Assembly: GCA_050999295.1 (NCBI GenBank)
Contig: JBPCPI010000249.1
Coordinates: forward strand, 1 to 30,735
Length of the DNA: 30,735 nucleotides
Direction of reading: 5' to 3'
Source: JACCQS01 sp050999295
GTDB lineage: Bacteria > Actinomycetota > Actinomycetes > Mycobacteriales > Geodermatophilaceae
The notes below the pieces were generated by a model that was given only the letters and a program-made list of their open reading frames with translations, ran no database searches and was not told the origin of the DNA. Shown piece by piece: positions 16,899 to 24,250 of this stretch; positions within the stretch are counted from its first letter, which is position 1; each line of letters begins with the position of its first letter. The translations under genes and the position numbers were made by a program.

Positions 16899-17330
16899 GT
16901 GACGACCGAGTACCAGCAGCCGGCAACCCACCCCGGACAGTTCGGATGGTTGGTCAGCAACTTCGCCGAGCGCGTGCCGGGCGTGGCGCATGCCGTCGTG
17001 GTCTCTTCCGACGGTCTTCTCCTGACTTCGTCCAGGGCGCTGCCCAGGGACCGCGCGGATCAGTTGGCCGCTGTCACATCCGGATTGATCAGCCTCACCA
17101 TGGGCGCGTCCAGTTGTTTCGACGGAGGGGAGGTCGTCCAGACCGCGGTGGAGATGGAGCGCGGCGCAATGCTGTTGATGTCCATCTCCGACGGTTCATG
17201 CCTGGCCGTACTCGCCGCCCCGGACTGCGATCTCGGCCTGATCGGGTACGAAATGACGTTGCTGGTCGATCGAGCCGGGCAAATGCTGACGCCGGCGTTA
17301 CGCTCACAGCTTCGCGAGATCGCCGGGTAG
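16899..17330 (+). CDS. cvnB: Roadblock/LC7-domain protein (CvnB-like)
   Basis: 143 residues, nearly all one Roadblock/LC7 domain: LVSNFAERVPGVAHAVVVSSDGLLL at the start, a central QLAAVTSGLISLTMGASSCF helix, and a C-terminal SCLAVLAAPDCDLGLIGYEMTLLV sheet/helix. Roadblock proteins are GTPase co-factors, here expected to act on the CvnD-like GTPase encoded two genes on. GTG 16899 has GGAG five bases upstream and starts 13 bases after the kinase stop. Confidence 0.93.
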   Translation: MTTEYQQPATHPGQFGWLVSNFAERVPGVAHAVVVSSDGLLLTSSRALPRDRADQLAAVTSGLISLTMGASSCFDGGEVVQTAVEMERGAMLLMSISDGSCLAVLAAPDCDLGLIGYEMTLLVDRAGQMLTPALRSQLREIAG

Positions 17331-17353
17331 GAGAAGGCCGTGAGCGGTGTCTG

Positions 17354-17713
17354 ATGGACCTGCCCTCCGACGACTCGGTCCCGATCGTCCGGCCATATGC
17401 CCGGACGCGCGGTCGGACGCGGTCGGACTACGACCTACCGATCGAAGCTCTCGTCACGACCACACAGGGTGCCGCGAGTGGAGATTCACACTTGAATCCG
17501 GAGCATCGTCCGATCGCCGAGCTGTGTGTGCAGGTGCAGTCGGTGGCTGAGGTTGCCGCCAGTTTGACACTACCGCTGGGTGTCGCACGGGTCCTGTTAG
17601 GGGACATGGCAAGGATCGGACTGGTGTCGGTTCACACCACCGTTGGTGACGAGACCGGTCAACCCACGGTCGCACTCCTGGAGACGGTGCTCAGTGGCCT
17701 TCGGCAGCTCTGA
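17354..17713 (+). CDS. cvnC: DUF742 protein (CvnC-like)
   Basis: 119 residues. It opens with the DUF742 hallmark VRPYARTRGRTRSDYDLPIEALV (residues 12-34) and continues with a winged-helix-like region (IAELCVQVQSVAEVAASLTLPLGVARVLLGDMARIGLV). DUF742 is the third conservon component and is thought to bridge kinase and GTPase; its biochemical role is unclear. ATG 17354 is 23 bases after the Roadblock stop. The 3' end overlaps the GTPase start by 20 bases. Confidence 0.92.
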   Translation: MDLPSDDSVPIVRPYARTRGRTRSDYDLPIEALVTTTQGAASGDSHLNPEHRPIAELCVQVQSVAEVAASLTLPLGVARVLLGDMARIGLVSVHTTVGDETGQPTVALLETVLSGLRQL

Positions 17714-18392
17714 CGGCTCCCGCGAAGGTCCCGCGGCGCACGCGACGGGGCCGATCTGGCCGCGTCCGGCCCCGAACCCGGTGTCCGGACAGCCGGTACC
17801 ACGTCCCCCCGAGCAGGGTCCGGCTGCCCGCTCATCGGCGAAGATCGTGGTCGCCGGGGGGTTCGGGGTCGGCAAGACGACCTTCGTCGGAGCGGTCTCG
17901 GAGATCAAGCCCCTGCGGACCGAGGCGCTGATGACCGAGGCTTCGGCGGGCCTGGACGACTTGGGCGCCACGCCGGACAAGGGGACCACCACCGTCGCCA
18001 TGGATTTCGGCCGGGTGTCGCTGGGCGAGGAGCTGATCCTGTATCTGTTCGGAACGCCTGGGCAGCACCGCTTCTGGTTCATGTGGGACGACTTGATGCG
18101 CGGTGCCATCGGGGTGATCGTCCTGGTCGACACCCGCCGCTTGGCTGACTGTTTCGCCGCGGTGGATTTCGTGGAGGACCGCGGCCTGTCCTATGTGGTC
18201 GCTGTGAACTGCTTCGACGGCGTCGCCCGGCACCGGGCCGAGGACGTACGCGAGGCCCTGTCGATCAATCCGGCCGTACCCGTCCTGCTGACCGACGCGC
18301 GTCAGCGCGAAGCGGTGAAGCAGACCTTGATCGAACTCGTGGAGCACGTGCTGCGCCAGCGCAGACAGCAACCGGTCACCAGCCGAAGGTGA
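17694..18392 (+). CDS. cvnD: conservon small GTPase (CvnD-like)
   Basis: 232-residue Ras-like GTP-binding protein. A Pro-rich N-terminus (1-48) precedes the G domain: P-loop GGFGVGKTT (about 55-63), a DKGTTTVAMDFG segment, LFGTPGQHR (about 118-126) in place of the classical DxxG loop, and NCFD (about 171) as the guanine-recognition NxxD. Proteins of this type switch under control of the Roadblock partner and may sit at the membrane beneath the kinase. GTG 17694 has GGAG ten bases upstream. It overlaps cvnC by 20 bases, and its TGA overlaps the next start as GTGA. Confidence 0.93.
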   Translation: MAFGSSDGSREGPAAHATGPIWPRPAPNPVSGQPVPRPPEQGPAARSSAKIVVAGGFGVGKTTFVGAVSEIKPLRTEALMTEASAGLDDLGATPDKGTTTVAMDFGRVSLGEELILYLFGTPGQHRFWFMWDDLMRGAIGVIVLVDTRRLADCFAAVDFVEDRGLSYVVAVNCFDGVARHRAEDVREALSINPAVPVLLTDARQREAVKQTLIELVEHVLRQRRQQPVTSRR

Positions 18393-19081
18393 GCGCAGCG
18401 AGCCAGGCGTCCCAGCGAGTCCAGCGGTCAGCCAGTCAACCGGCCGCGGTGCGCCTCGTACTTGCCCTCGCCGCAACGGGAGTCCCGGTCGGACTGCTCT
18501 GGCTGGTCCTGGCGCCGCGGCGGGAGTACGAAGTCGTCGAAGGAGGTTTCCAGGCCATCGAGCCACAGTCCGAGGCCATGATCGGTGCCGATGCCTGGCT
18601 GACCATCCTCACCGCGATCATGGGCGTCGCAGTGGCGGTTCTGGTCTGGCGGTTCGTTGGAGCCCGCGGCGTGAGCGTCGTCGTCGGTCTGGCCGCCGGG
18701 ATGGTGCTCGCCTCCGTGGTCGCGTGGCAGATCGGGGAGTTGTTGGGCGGGAGTCCATCGGAGACCCAGACTGCACAGATCGGCGCGATCGTCGCCCCGC
18801 CGCTGCAGTTGCGGGCGGTTCCAGTCTTGATCATCGGAGCCTTCTTGGCCACGCTCAGCTACCTGGTTCTGGTGTCTTTCGCTCCCAGGGATGACCTGCG
18901 GCGCAGTCACCTGGACCCGTTCAGTTCAGGCTCGTGGGAACCGCCAACTGCAGCACCGGGACCGGGACCGCTCGCAGCGCCGCCAGGACCGTCAGCTCCC
19001 TACGCAACAGACGCGATTGGGCCGCGAGCCGAGCAGCCGTCAGGTCTTCGACCAGCAGTGCCTGGCGATCCTCGGCAGTGA
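18389..19081 (+). CDS. DUF2567-like four-helix membrane protein
   Basis: 230 residues with four hydrophobic segments (about 20-43, 68-90, 94-115, 145-166) and a Pro/Gly-rich, probably disordered tail (175-230). The EGGFQAIEPQSEAMIGADAWL segment between helices 1 and 2 and the overall layout recall the actinobacterial DUF2567 family, whose function is unknown. The GTG start overlaps the GTPase stop, so it is translationally coupled to the conservon and may be a membrane partner of it. The last 161 bases lie antisense to the convergent LON-domain gene, so residues 178-230 are encoded opposite that gene's C-terminus. Family assignment is tentative. Confidence 0.65.
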   Translation: MSAASQASQRVQRSASQPAAVRLVLALAATGVPVGLLWLVLAPRREYEVVEGGFQAIEPQSEAMIGADAWLTILTAIMGVAVAVLVWRFVGARGVSVVVGLAAGMVLASVVAWQIGELLGGSPSETQTAQIGAIVAPPLQLRAVPVLIIGAFLATLSYLVLVSFAPRDDLRRSHLDPFSSGSWEPPTAAPGPGPLAAPPGPSAPYATDAIGPRAEQPSGLRPAVPGDPRQ

Positions 19082-19628
19082 GCAGAGCCCCCGCCGCGAC
19101 GAGGTAGGACAGCTCACGTGGGCTGTCCGGCAGATCCGGAAGCTCGATCTGGGTCCCGTGTAGGGACGCCACCTGCGAGATGTAGCGCACAAACAGCTGG
19201 CCGACGACGTCGCCGAGGGCGGCGGCCTCGGGCCGAGTATCGAGGTCGGTGTCCGAGCCCGGCAGCCACTCGACGTCCGCCTGCAGATACGGGCTCAGAT
19301 CTCGGTGGACCTTCAGGATCTGGAAGCGGTCCGTGCCAACGGTCACCAGGTCGAAGGGGCCGTCGTCGCGTCCACTGACCGCCCGAACCACGGCGGTGCA
19401 GCCCACCTCATAGAGGACCGGATCTGCGTCCCCGAAGGCGCCCCCGCCTACTTCCCAGCCCTGCTTGATGGCCACCACCCCGAAGCGTCGGGGGGTTTCC
19501 TCGGGCAGAGCGAGCAGATCTTCGACCAGTAGCCGGTAGCGCTCCTCGAAGATGTGCAGCGGCAGCACCATGCCGGGAAAGAGCGGACTTCCCAGGGGAA
19601 AGAGCGGGATCGTATCGCTCTGCGTCAT
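18921..19628 (-). CDS. LON substrate-binding-domain protein
   Basis: 235 residues. The N-terminal part is the LON N-terminal (substrate-binding, PUA-like) domain: PLFPLGSPLFPGMVLPLHIFEERYRLL (about 8-34), FGVVAIKQGWEVG, and GTDRFQIL. No AAA+ or Ser-Lys protease domain follows, so this is a stand-alone LON-domain protein, common in actinobacteria near hisD. The C-terminal half is helical. ATG 19628 begins MTQSDTIPLFPLG; a TACGCT at 19671-19676 on the minus strand could be a -10. It is divergent from hisD and overlaps the DUF2567-like gene tail to tail by 161 bases. Confidence 0.88.
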   Translation of the reverse strand: MTQSDTIPLFPLGSPLFPGMVLPLHIFEERYRLLVEDLLALPEETPRRFGVVAIKQGWEVGGGAFGDADPVLYEVGCTAVVRAVSGRDDGPFDLVTVGTDRFQILKVHRDLSPYLQADVEWLPGSDTDLDTRPEAAALGDVVGQLFVRYISQVASLHGTQIELPDLPDSPRELSYLVAAGALLTAEDRQALLVEDLTAARLAAQSRLLRRELTVLAALRAVPVPVLQLAVPTSLN

Positions 19629-19766
19629 CTCTTCGATGCATCTGTCGCTGCGATGCGCGTCACGTACATCAGCGTAGTGCCGGGCCCAACGGTGGTGGCC
19701 GGGGTCCGCGACGAGGGCTCATTACTCTGATAGCTGGCCGCCAGTCGTCGGAGAGGAGATCACCGC

Positions 19767-21065
19767 ATGCTGAACCGGCTGGACCTGCGTGGCGACGCGC
19801 TGCCGGGGCGCCATGCCCTGTCGGGTCTGCTGCCGCGTGCCGACATCGACGTCGAGGCGGCACTGGCCATCGTCCGCCCGCTCTGCGAGGACGTCCGCCT
19901 CCGCGGGGAGACGGCGGTGCGAGAGATCACCGAACGCCTCGACGGCGTACGCCTGGAGTCCATCGCCGTACCAAAGAAGTCCCTCGATGCGGCTCTGGAC
20001 GACTGCTCCGAGGCCCTGCGCTGCGCACTGGACGAGGCGGTCGAGCGGGTCCGCCGGGTACATGTGGACCAGCGGCGGGCAGACCTCACCACCCAGGTCG
20101 TCCCCGGAGGGAACGTCACGCAGCGCTGGGTCGCGGTGGGCAGGGTCGGGCTCTATGTTCCCGGTGGAGTGGCGCCGTTGCTGTCCAGCGTGATCATGAA
20201 CGTCGTCCCGGCCCAGATCGCCGGCGTCGACTCGATCGCTGTGGCCACCCCCCCGCAGCGGGCGTACGGCGGAGCCGACCCCGGAGTGCTGGCGGCCTGT
20301 GCCCTGCTCGGAGTGAACGAGGTCTACGCGGTCGGCGGTGCACAGGCAATCGCTACGTTCGCCTACGGGGCAGGATCCTGCGAGCCGGTCGATCTGGTGA
20401 CCGGCCCGGGCAACATCTACACGACGGCTGCCAAGCGGCTACTTCGCGGACGGATCGGGATCGATTCCGAGGCCGGGCCGACCGAGGTCGCCATCCTGGC
20501 CGACGACAGCGCCGATGCCGGGCATGTGGCCGCTGATCTGATCAGCCAGGCCGAGCATGATCCGCTGGCCGGTGCCGTGCTGGTGACAACGAGCCCGGAA
20601 CTGGCCGACGCCGTGGCCAGCCTGCTGCCGGAGTACGTAGCTGCCACCAAGCACACCCAACGGATCACCGCGGCGCTGACCGGGGCGCAGTCGGGCGTCG
20701 TGCTGGTCGATGATCTCGATGCCGGGCTGGCGGTGGTCGATGCCTATGCAGCCGAGCACCTCGAGATACACACTCGGGACGCGCGCGCGGTTGCCCTGCG
20801 GGTGCGCAATGCCGGCGCGATCTTCGTCGGTCCCTGGTCGCCGGTCTCCCTCTGCGACTACTGCGCCGGGTCCAACCACGTCCTGCCCACTGGCGGGTGC
20901 GCCCGACACTCCTCCGGGCTGTCCGTGCAGTCCTTCCTGCGTGGCATCCATCTCGTGGACTACGACCGGGCCGCGTTGGCCGATGCGGCCGGCTACATCG
21001 ATGCCCTCGCCCACGCAGAGGATCTACCTGCGCACGCGGCAGCCGTCCGCGAGCGGGAACGGTGA
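19767..21065 (+). CDS. hisD: histidinol dehydrogenase
   Basis: Catalyses the last two steps of histidine synthesis, L-histidinol to L-histidine, NAD- and Zn-dependent. 432 residues, normal length. Family blocks: GRVGLYVPGG (about 128-137), TGPGNIYTTAAKRLL, IDSEAGPTEVAI, the catalytic region AEHLEIHT and the SNHVLPTGGCARHSSGLSVQSF block. ATG 19767 has an excellent Shine-Dalgarno (GGAGAGGAG, 19750-19758, 8 bases away). First gene of the his cluster; its TGA overlaps hisC as GTGA. The promoter is probably in the 138-base gap to the divergent LON gene (TACTCT at 19723 is a possible -10). Confidence 0.98.
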   Translation: MLNRLDLRGDALPGRHALSGLLPRADIDVEAALAIVRPLCEDVRLRGETAVREITERLDGVRLESIAVPKKSLDAALDDCSEALRCALDEAVERVRRVHVDQRRADLTTQVVPGGNVTQRWVAVGRVGLYVPGGVAPLLSSVIMNVVPAQIAGVDSIAVATPPQRAYGGADPGVLAACALLGVNEVYAVGGAQAIATFAYGAGSCEPVDLVTGPGNIYTTAAKRLLRGRIGIDSEAGPTEVAILADDSADAGHVAADLISQAEHDPLAGAVLVTTSPELADAVASLLPEYVAATKHTQRITAALTGAQSGVVLVDDLDAGLAVVDAYAAEHLEIHTRDARAVALRVRNAGAIFVGPWSPVSLCDYCAGSNHVLPTGGCARHSSGLSVQSFLRGIHLVDYDRAALADAAGYIDALAHAEDLPAHAAAVRERER

Positions 21066-22174
21066 GTTCCGGGCTGCCCATCCGGCCCGAGCTGCGGGGC
21101 CGATCCCCTTACGGTGCACCGCAGCTCGAGGTCGCCGTCCGGCTGAACACTAATGAGAACAGCTGGCCGCTGCCGGACGGTCTTCCGGACGCGATCGCGA
21201 CGGCAGTGGGCCAAGCGGCCGGGGGGCTCAACCGATATCCGGACCGGGATGCCCTTGCGCTGCGGGCTGAACTCGCCGACTACCTCGGCCACGACCTCAC
21301 GAGCGCCCAGGTCTGGGCGGCCAACGGGTCCAACGAGATTCTGCAACAGATGTTGCAGGCCTTCGGTGGTGCCGGGCGCAGCGCCTTGGGATTCACCCCG
21401 TCGTACTCGATGCATCCGCTGATCAGCCTCGGCACCGGGACGACATGGCGCGACGGTCCGCGCGAACCGGACTTCGGGCTGGATCCGGACCGGGCCGCAT
21501 CCACCGTACGGGAGCACCGGCCGGATCTTGTTTTCCTGACTTCGCCGAACAACCCGACCGGGACCTCGGTGAGCCTGCAAGTCATTGCCGCGGTGTACGC
21601 GGCTGCGACCGGCATGGTGATCGTGGACGAGGCCTATGCGGAGTTCGCCCGGCCCGGTACGCCCAGTGCGCTGCAGCTGCTGCCCGGGCGGGAACGGCTC
21701 GTCGTGACTCGAACCATGTCCAAGGCGTTCGGGATGGCCGGTCTCCGTCTGGGTTACCTCGCCGGCGATCCTGCGGTGGTCGAAGCGCTGCAACTGGTCC
21801 GGCTGCCCTACCACCTCTCGACACTGACCCAAGTCGTCGCCCGCGTCGCCCTGTCCTACCGCGACCAGCTGTTGGCCACCGTGCAGGCGGTCTGTGCCCA
21901 GCGGGACCGGATCGTGGCAGCGCTGCCGGAGTTCGGACTGACGGCTGTGCCCAGCGATGCGAACTTTGTCCTGGTGGGCGGCTTCGGAGACTCCTCCGAG
22001 GCGTGGCAGGCATTACTGGGCCAAGGGGTACTGGTCCGCGATCTTGATATCGCCGGGTATCTGCGGGTCACCGCTGGGACGCCTGCCGAGACCGGCGCTC
22101 TGCTGAGCGCCCTGCGGGCCGTGCACCAGGCGATGCCGCGTCCTGCGGACCATGGGGGACAATTACCTGCATGA
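21062..22174 (+). CDS. hisC: histidinol-phosphate aminotransferase
   Basis: PLP-dependent class II-type aminotransferase forming histidinol phosphate from imidazole acetol phosphate with glutamate. 370 residues. Visible signatures: RLNTNENSWPLP near the start, NGSNEILQQML, TSPNNPTGT, VIVDEAYAEF, and the PLP-lysine motif TMSKAFGMAGLRLGY with Lys near residue 221. Start GTG 21062 overlaps the hisD stop; the stop overlaps hisB as ATGA. Confidence 0.97.
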   Translation: MSSGLPIRPELRGRSPYGAPQLEVAVRLNTNENSWPLPDGLPDAIATAVGQAAGGLNRYPDRDALALRAELADYLGHDLTSAQVWAANGSNEILQQMLQAFGGAGRSALGFTPSYSMHPLISLGTGTTWRDGPREPDFGLDPDRAASTVREHRPDLVFLTSPNNPTGTSVSLQVIAAVYAAATGMVIVDEAYAEFARPGTPSALQLLPGRERLVVTRTMSKAFGMAGLRLGYLAGDPAVVEALQLVRLPYHLSTLTQVVARVALSYRDQLLATVQAVCAQRDRIVAALPEFGLTAVPSDANFVLVGGFGDSSEAWQALLGQGVLVRDLDIAGYLRVTAGTPAETGALLSALRAVHQAMPRPADHGGQLPA

Positions 22175-22767
22175 ACCGCACAGCACGGGTCGAACGCGCG
22201 ACGTCGGAGACCAAACTCGTCGTCGAGGTGGATCTGGACGGAGCCGGACGGGCCGATGTCGCCACCGGCGTCGGGTTCTACGACCACATGCTGACAGCAC
22301 TGGCCAAGCACAGCGGCATCGACCTCACTGTGCACGCTGAAGGTGACCTGCAGGTCGACTCACATCACACCGTGGAGGACGTGGCCATCGCGCTCGGCGA
22401 GGCCTTCGCCGAAGCCCTCGGGGACAAGGCCGGGATCACCCGCTATGGCGACGCGCTGGTCCCGATGGACGAGGTGCTCGTCCAGGCAGCGGTGGACCTG
22501 TCCGGCCGACCCTATGTGGTCCACGCCGAGCCGGAGAACATGGCGGCGATGATCGGAGCGGACTACCCGACCAGCCTGACCGCGCACGTCTTCGAGTCCT
22601 TCGCGTTCTCCGCCGGGATCACCCTGCACATCCGGGTGCTGCACGCCGGGCGCGATGCCCATCACATCGTCGAGGGCCAGTTCAAGGCAGTGGCCCGCGC
22701 GCTGCGCACCGCCATCGCCCTGGACCCGCGGGTCGGCGGTGTGCCCAGTACCAAGGGCAGGTTGTGA
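22171..22767 (+). CDS. hisB: imidazoleglycerol-phosphate dehydratase
   Basis: Dehydrates imidazole glycerol phosphate to imidazole acetol phosphate using Mn2+. 198 residues, single-domain type with no fused phosphatase. Metal-binding His-rich motifs: GFYDHMLTALAKHSGIDL, DSHHTVEDVAIALGEAF, and DAHHIVEGQFKAVARALR. Also FFESFAF-like HVFESFAFSAG. ATG 22171 overlaps the hisC stop; the stop overlaps the following small ORF as GTGA. Confidence 0.98.
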   Translation: MNRTARVERATSETKLVVEVDLDGAGRADVATGVGFYDHMLTALAKHSGIDLTVHAEGDLQVDSHHTVEDVAIALGEAFAEALGDKAGITRYGDALVPMDEVLVQAAVDLSGRPYVVHAEPENMAAMIGADYPTSLTAHVFESFAFSAGITLHIRVLHAGRDAHHIVEGQFKAVARALRTAIALDPRVGGVPSTKGRL

Positions 22768-22946
22768 ATTTCGGCGTCGTCCTGATCGCGGCGGCCGGAT
22801 TCCTGCTCGGCGGGGCGTTCTCGATGGCCCGGCTCAAGAACGACGGGGAACGAAAAGGCCCAGCGCAATTCGTAGTTGCGGGGGTGCTCGTTCTGCTCGC
22901 GGCGTATCTGATTGTCGCGGGCATCATCCAGTTCGGACGGGAGTGA
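22764..22946 (+). CDS. 60-residue two-helix membrane protein in the his operon
   Basis: GTG 22764 overlaps the hisB stop, and its TGA overlaps hisH GTG 22943, so it is tightly coupled on both sides. Two hydrophobic helices (residues 3-21 and 35-56) flank a short charged loop with Arg, Lys and Asp/Glu. No enzymatic motif. Small membrane ORFs occur between hisB and hisH in other actinobacteria as far as I recall, so conservation rather than chance is likely. Function not known; a hairpin membrane protein with the charged loop on one side is all that can be said. Confidence 0.8.
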   Translation: MNFGVVLIAAAGFLLGGAFSMARLKNDGERKGPAQFVVAGVLVLLAAYLIVAGIIQFGRE

Positions 22947-23590
22947 GCACGCTGGCTACCCGCCGGCCGCGTGTCGTGATCCTCGACTACGGCAGCGGCA
23001 ACCTACGCTCGGCTCAACGCGCTCTGGAACGGGCCGGAGCCGAGGTCTCCGTGACCGCCGACCGCGCCGCAGCGCTGGATTGTGATGGCCTTGCTGTGCC
23101 GGGCGTGGGCGCCTTCGCCGCATGCATGCGCGGTCTGCACCGAGTGGACGGACCCCGGATCATCGACCGGAGGCTGGCCGGCGGGCGGCCGGTTCTCGGC
23201 ATCTGTGTGGGGATGCAGGTGCTCTTCGAGCGGGGTCTCGAGGGCAGCGTCGAGACCGAGGGCTGTCACCAGTGGCCTGGCGTCGTCGACCGACTGAAGG
23301 CACCGGTTGTACCGCACATGGGCTGGAATACCGTTGCTCCGCCGCATAACTCGCAACTGTTCGCGGGAGTGGAATCCGAACGATTCTATTTCGTTCACAG
23401 TTACGCGGCGCAATCCTTCCCGGTCGAGCAGCAAGCCCCCTTTGCCCCGCCGCTGGTGACCTGGGCCGAGCACGGTGCGGCATTCGTCGCGGCAGTCGAG
23501 AACGGCGCGTTGTCAGCTACCCAGTTCCATCCGGAGAAGTCCGGGGATGCCGGCGCCACCCTGTTGGCGAACTGGTTGGGCTCCTTCTGA
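22943..23590 (+). CDS. hisH: imidazole glycerol phosphate synthase, glutaminase subunit
   Basis: Class I glutamine amidotransferase that makes ammonia for HisF. 215 residues. LDYGSGNLRS at the N-terminus; catalytic Cys in GICVGMQ (about residue 87); MGWNTV; the His-Glu pair in QFHPEKSG (about 194-200) completes the triad. Its partner hisF lies 4.5 kb downstream, separated by unrelated genes. Start GTG 22943 overlaps the small membrane gene. Confidence 0.97.
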   Translation: MSTLATRRPRVVILDYGSGNLRSAQRALERAGAEVSVTADRAAALDCDGLAVPGVGAFAACMRGLHRVDGPRIIDRRLAGGRPVLGICVGMQVLFERGLEGSVETEGCHQWPGVVDRLKAPVVPHMGWNTVAPPHNSQLFAGVESERFYFVHSYAAQSFPVEQQAPFAPPLVTWAEHGAAFVAAVENGALSATQFHPEKSGDAGATLLANWLGSF

Positions 23591-23603
23591 GCTGCTCGGC
23601 GCG

Positions 23604-24116
23604 TCAGGCGGCAAATCGAAAGCGTGTGCAGTCCTTCGGGAACGCGAACCAGGCCATCGCACGTACGGGCGTCAGGACCACGAGACCGCCGCCGTCGACC
23701 CAGGACTCCGGGCCGGGTGCGTAGCCGAGGTCGTGGTACTTCTGGAAGGCCGTGGACAGCCGGGCACCTAGCCCGTCGGCCGGTGCCCTGGTCGACTCGG
23801 ACCTGCCCTCGACGATCACCGCCTCGGTCCCGCTCTCCAGGTTGAGCGCGCACGCTGGGTTCTCGGCGAGATTGCGAGCATGACGGGTGGTGGGTGAGCC
23901 GTCGTAGAAGAACCGACCTTCCAACCAAACGCCCCAGCGCGGAACGACATGCGGGGTGCCATCGGGTCGCACCGTCGCGAGCCAGTAGTGGTGTGCGGCG
24001 ATCAGTCGTTCCTCGACCTCGGGCCAGTCGAGCAGGCCTTCGGAACTCGTGGGGATTCCGTAGCCGGCCGGAATGATGGGGCGGTCACGGATAGGGGGAT
24101 CGGAGTCAACAGTCAT
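23604..24116 (-). CDS. pyridoxamine 5'-phosphate oxidase-family flavin protein
   Basis: About 170 residues with the split-barrel FMN/F420-binding fold: LIAAHHYWLATVRPDGTPHVVPRWGVWLEGRFFYDGS (about 39-75), HARNLAENPACALNLES, EAVIVEGRSE. This is the layout of general-stress or F420H2-dependent pyridoxamine-oxidase-like proteins rather than true PdxH. ATG 24116 is chosen because TAATCT lies seven bases upstream (leaderless type); an upstream TTG-type start at 24140 would precede that promoter. It is convergent with hisH and divergent from the sugar dehydrogenase. Substrate unknown. Confidence 0.85.
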   Translation of the reverse strand: MTVDSDPPIRDRPIIPAGYGIPTSSEGLLDWPEVEERLIAAHHYWLATVRPDGTPHVVPRWGVWLEGRFFYDGSPTTRHARNLAENPACALNLESGTEAVIVEGRSESTRAPADGLGARLSTAFQKYHDLGYAPGPESWVDGGGLVVLTPVRAMAWFAFPKDCTRFRFAA

Positions 24117-24129
24117 GAGTCGCAGATTA
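24117..24129 (-). promoter_or_regulatory. leaderless-type -10 of the flavin-protein gene
   Basis: The minus strand reads TAATCT at 24129-24124, then seven bases, then ATG at 24116. A TTGACT lies 15 bases further upstream within the 24145-24156 palindrome, somewhat short for a classic -35 spacing. Confidence 0.5.
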
Positions 24130-24144
24130 AGTGCACCCAACGAC

Positions 24145-24156
24145 AGTCAATTGACT
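24145..24156. promoter_or_regulatory. perfect 12-bp palindrome AGTCAATTGACT, possible operator
   Basis: Exact palindrome in the gap between the divergent flavin-protein and sugar-dehydrogenase genes. Each half ends in TTGACT, a good -35 hexamer, one on each strand. Another AGTCAA is at 24103-24108 and an AGTCA at 24111-24115. Could be an operator or overlapping -35 elements. Confidence 0.35.
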
Positions 24157-24189
24157 CGGCTGAGGTCGCGCACGGCCAGGCAGTCGGTC

Positions 24190-24195
24190 TAAACT
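24190..24195 (+). promoter_or_regulatory. candidate -10 of the sugar-dehydrogenase gene
   Basis: TAAACT fits TANNNT and lies 56 bases before the ATG at 24251. The nearest TTGACT (24151) is 33 bases upstream, too far to pair with it. Weak. Confidence 0.25.
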
Positions 24196-24250
24196 GTGCG
24201 TAATTGAAACATCACTCAGAGTTCCTAATCCCCACGCCTAGCGGGTTGCC

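Noticed and set aside
24151..24195. TTGACT ... TAAACT as a full sigma-A promoter
   Set aside because: The spacer is 33 bases, far beyond the 16-18 expected.
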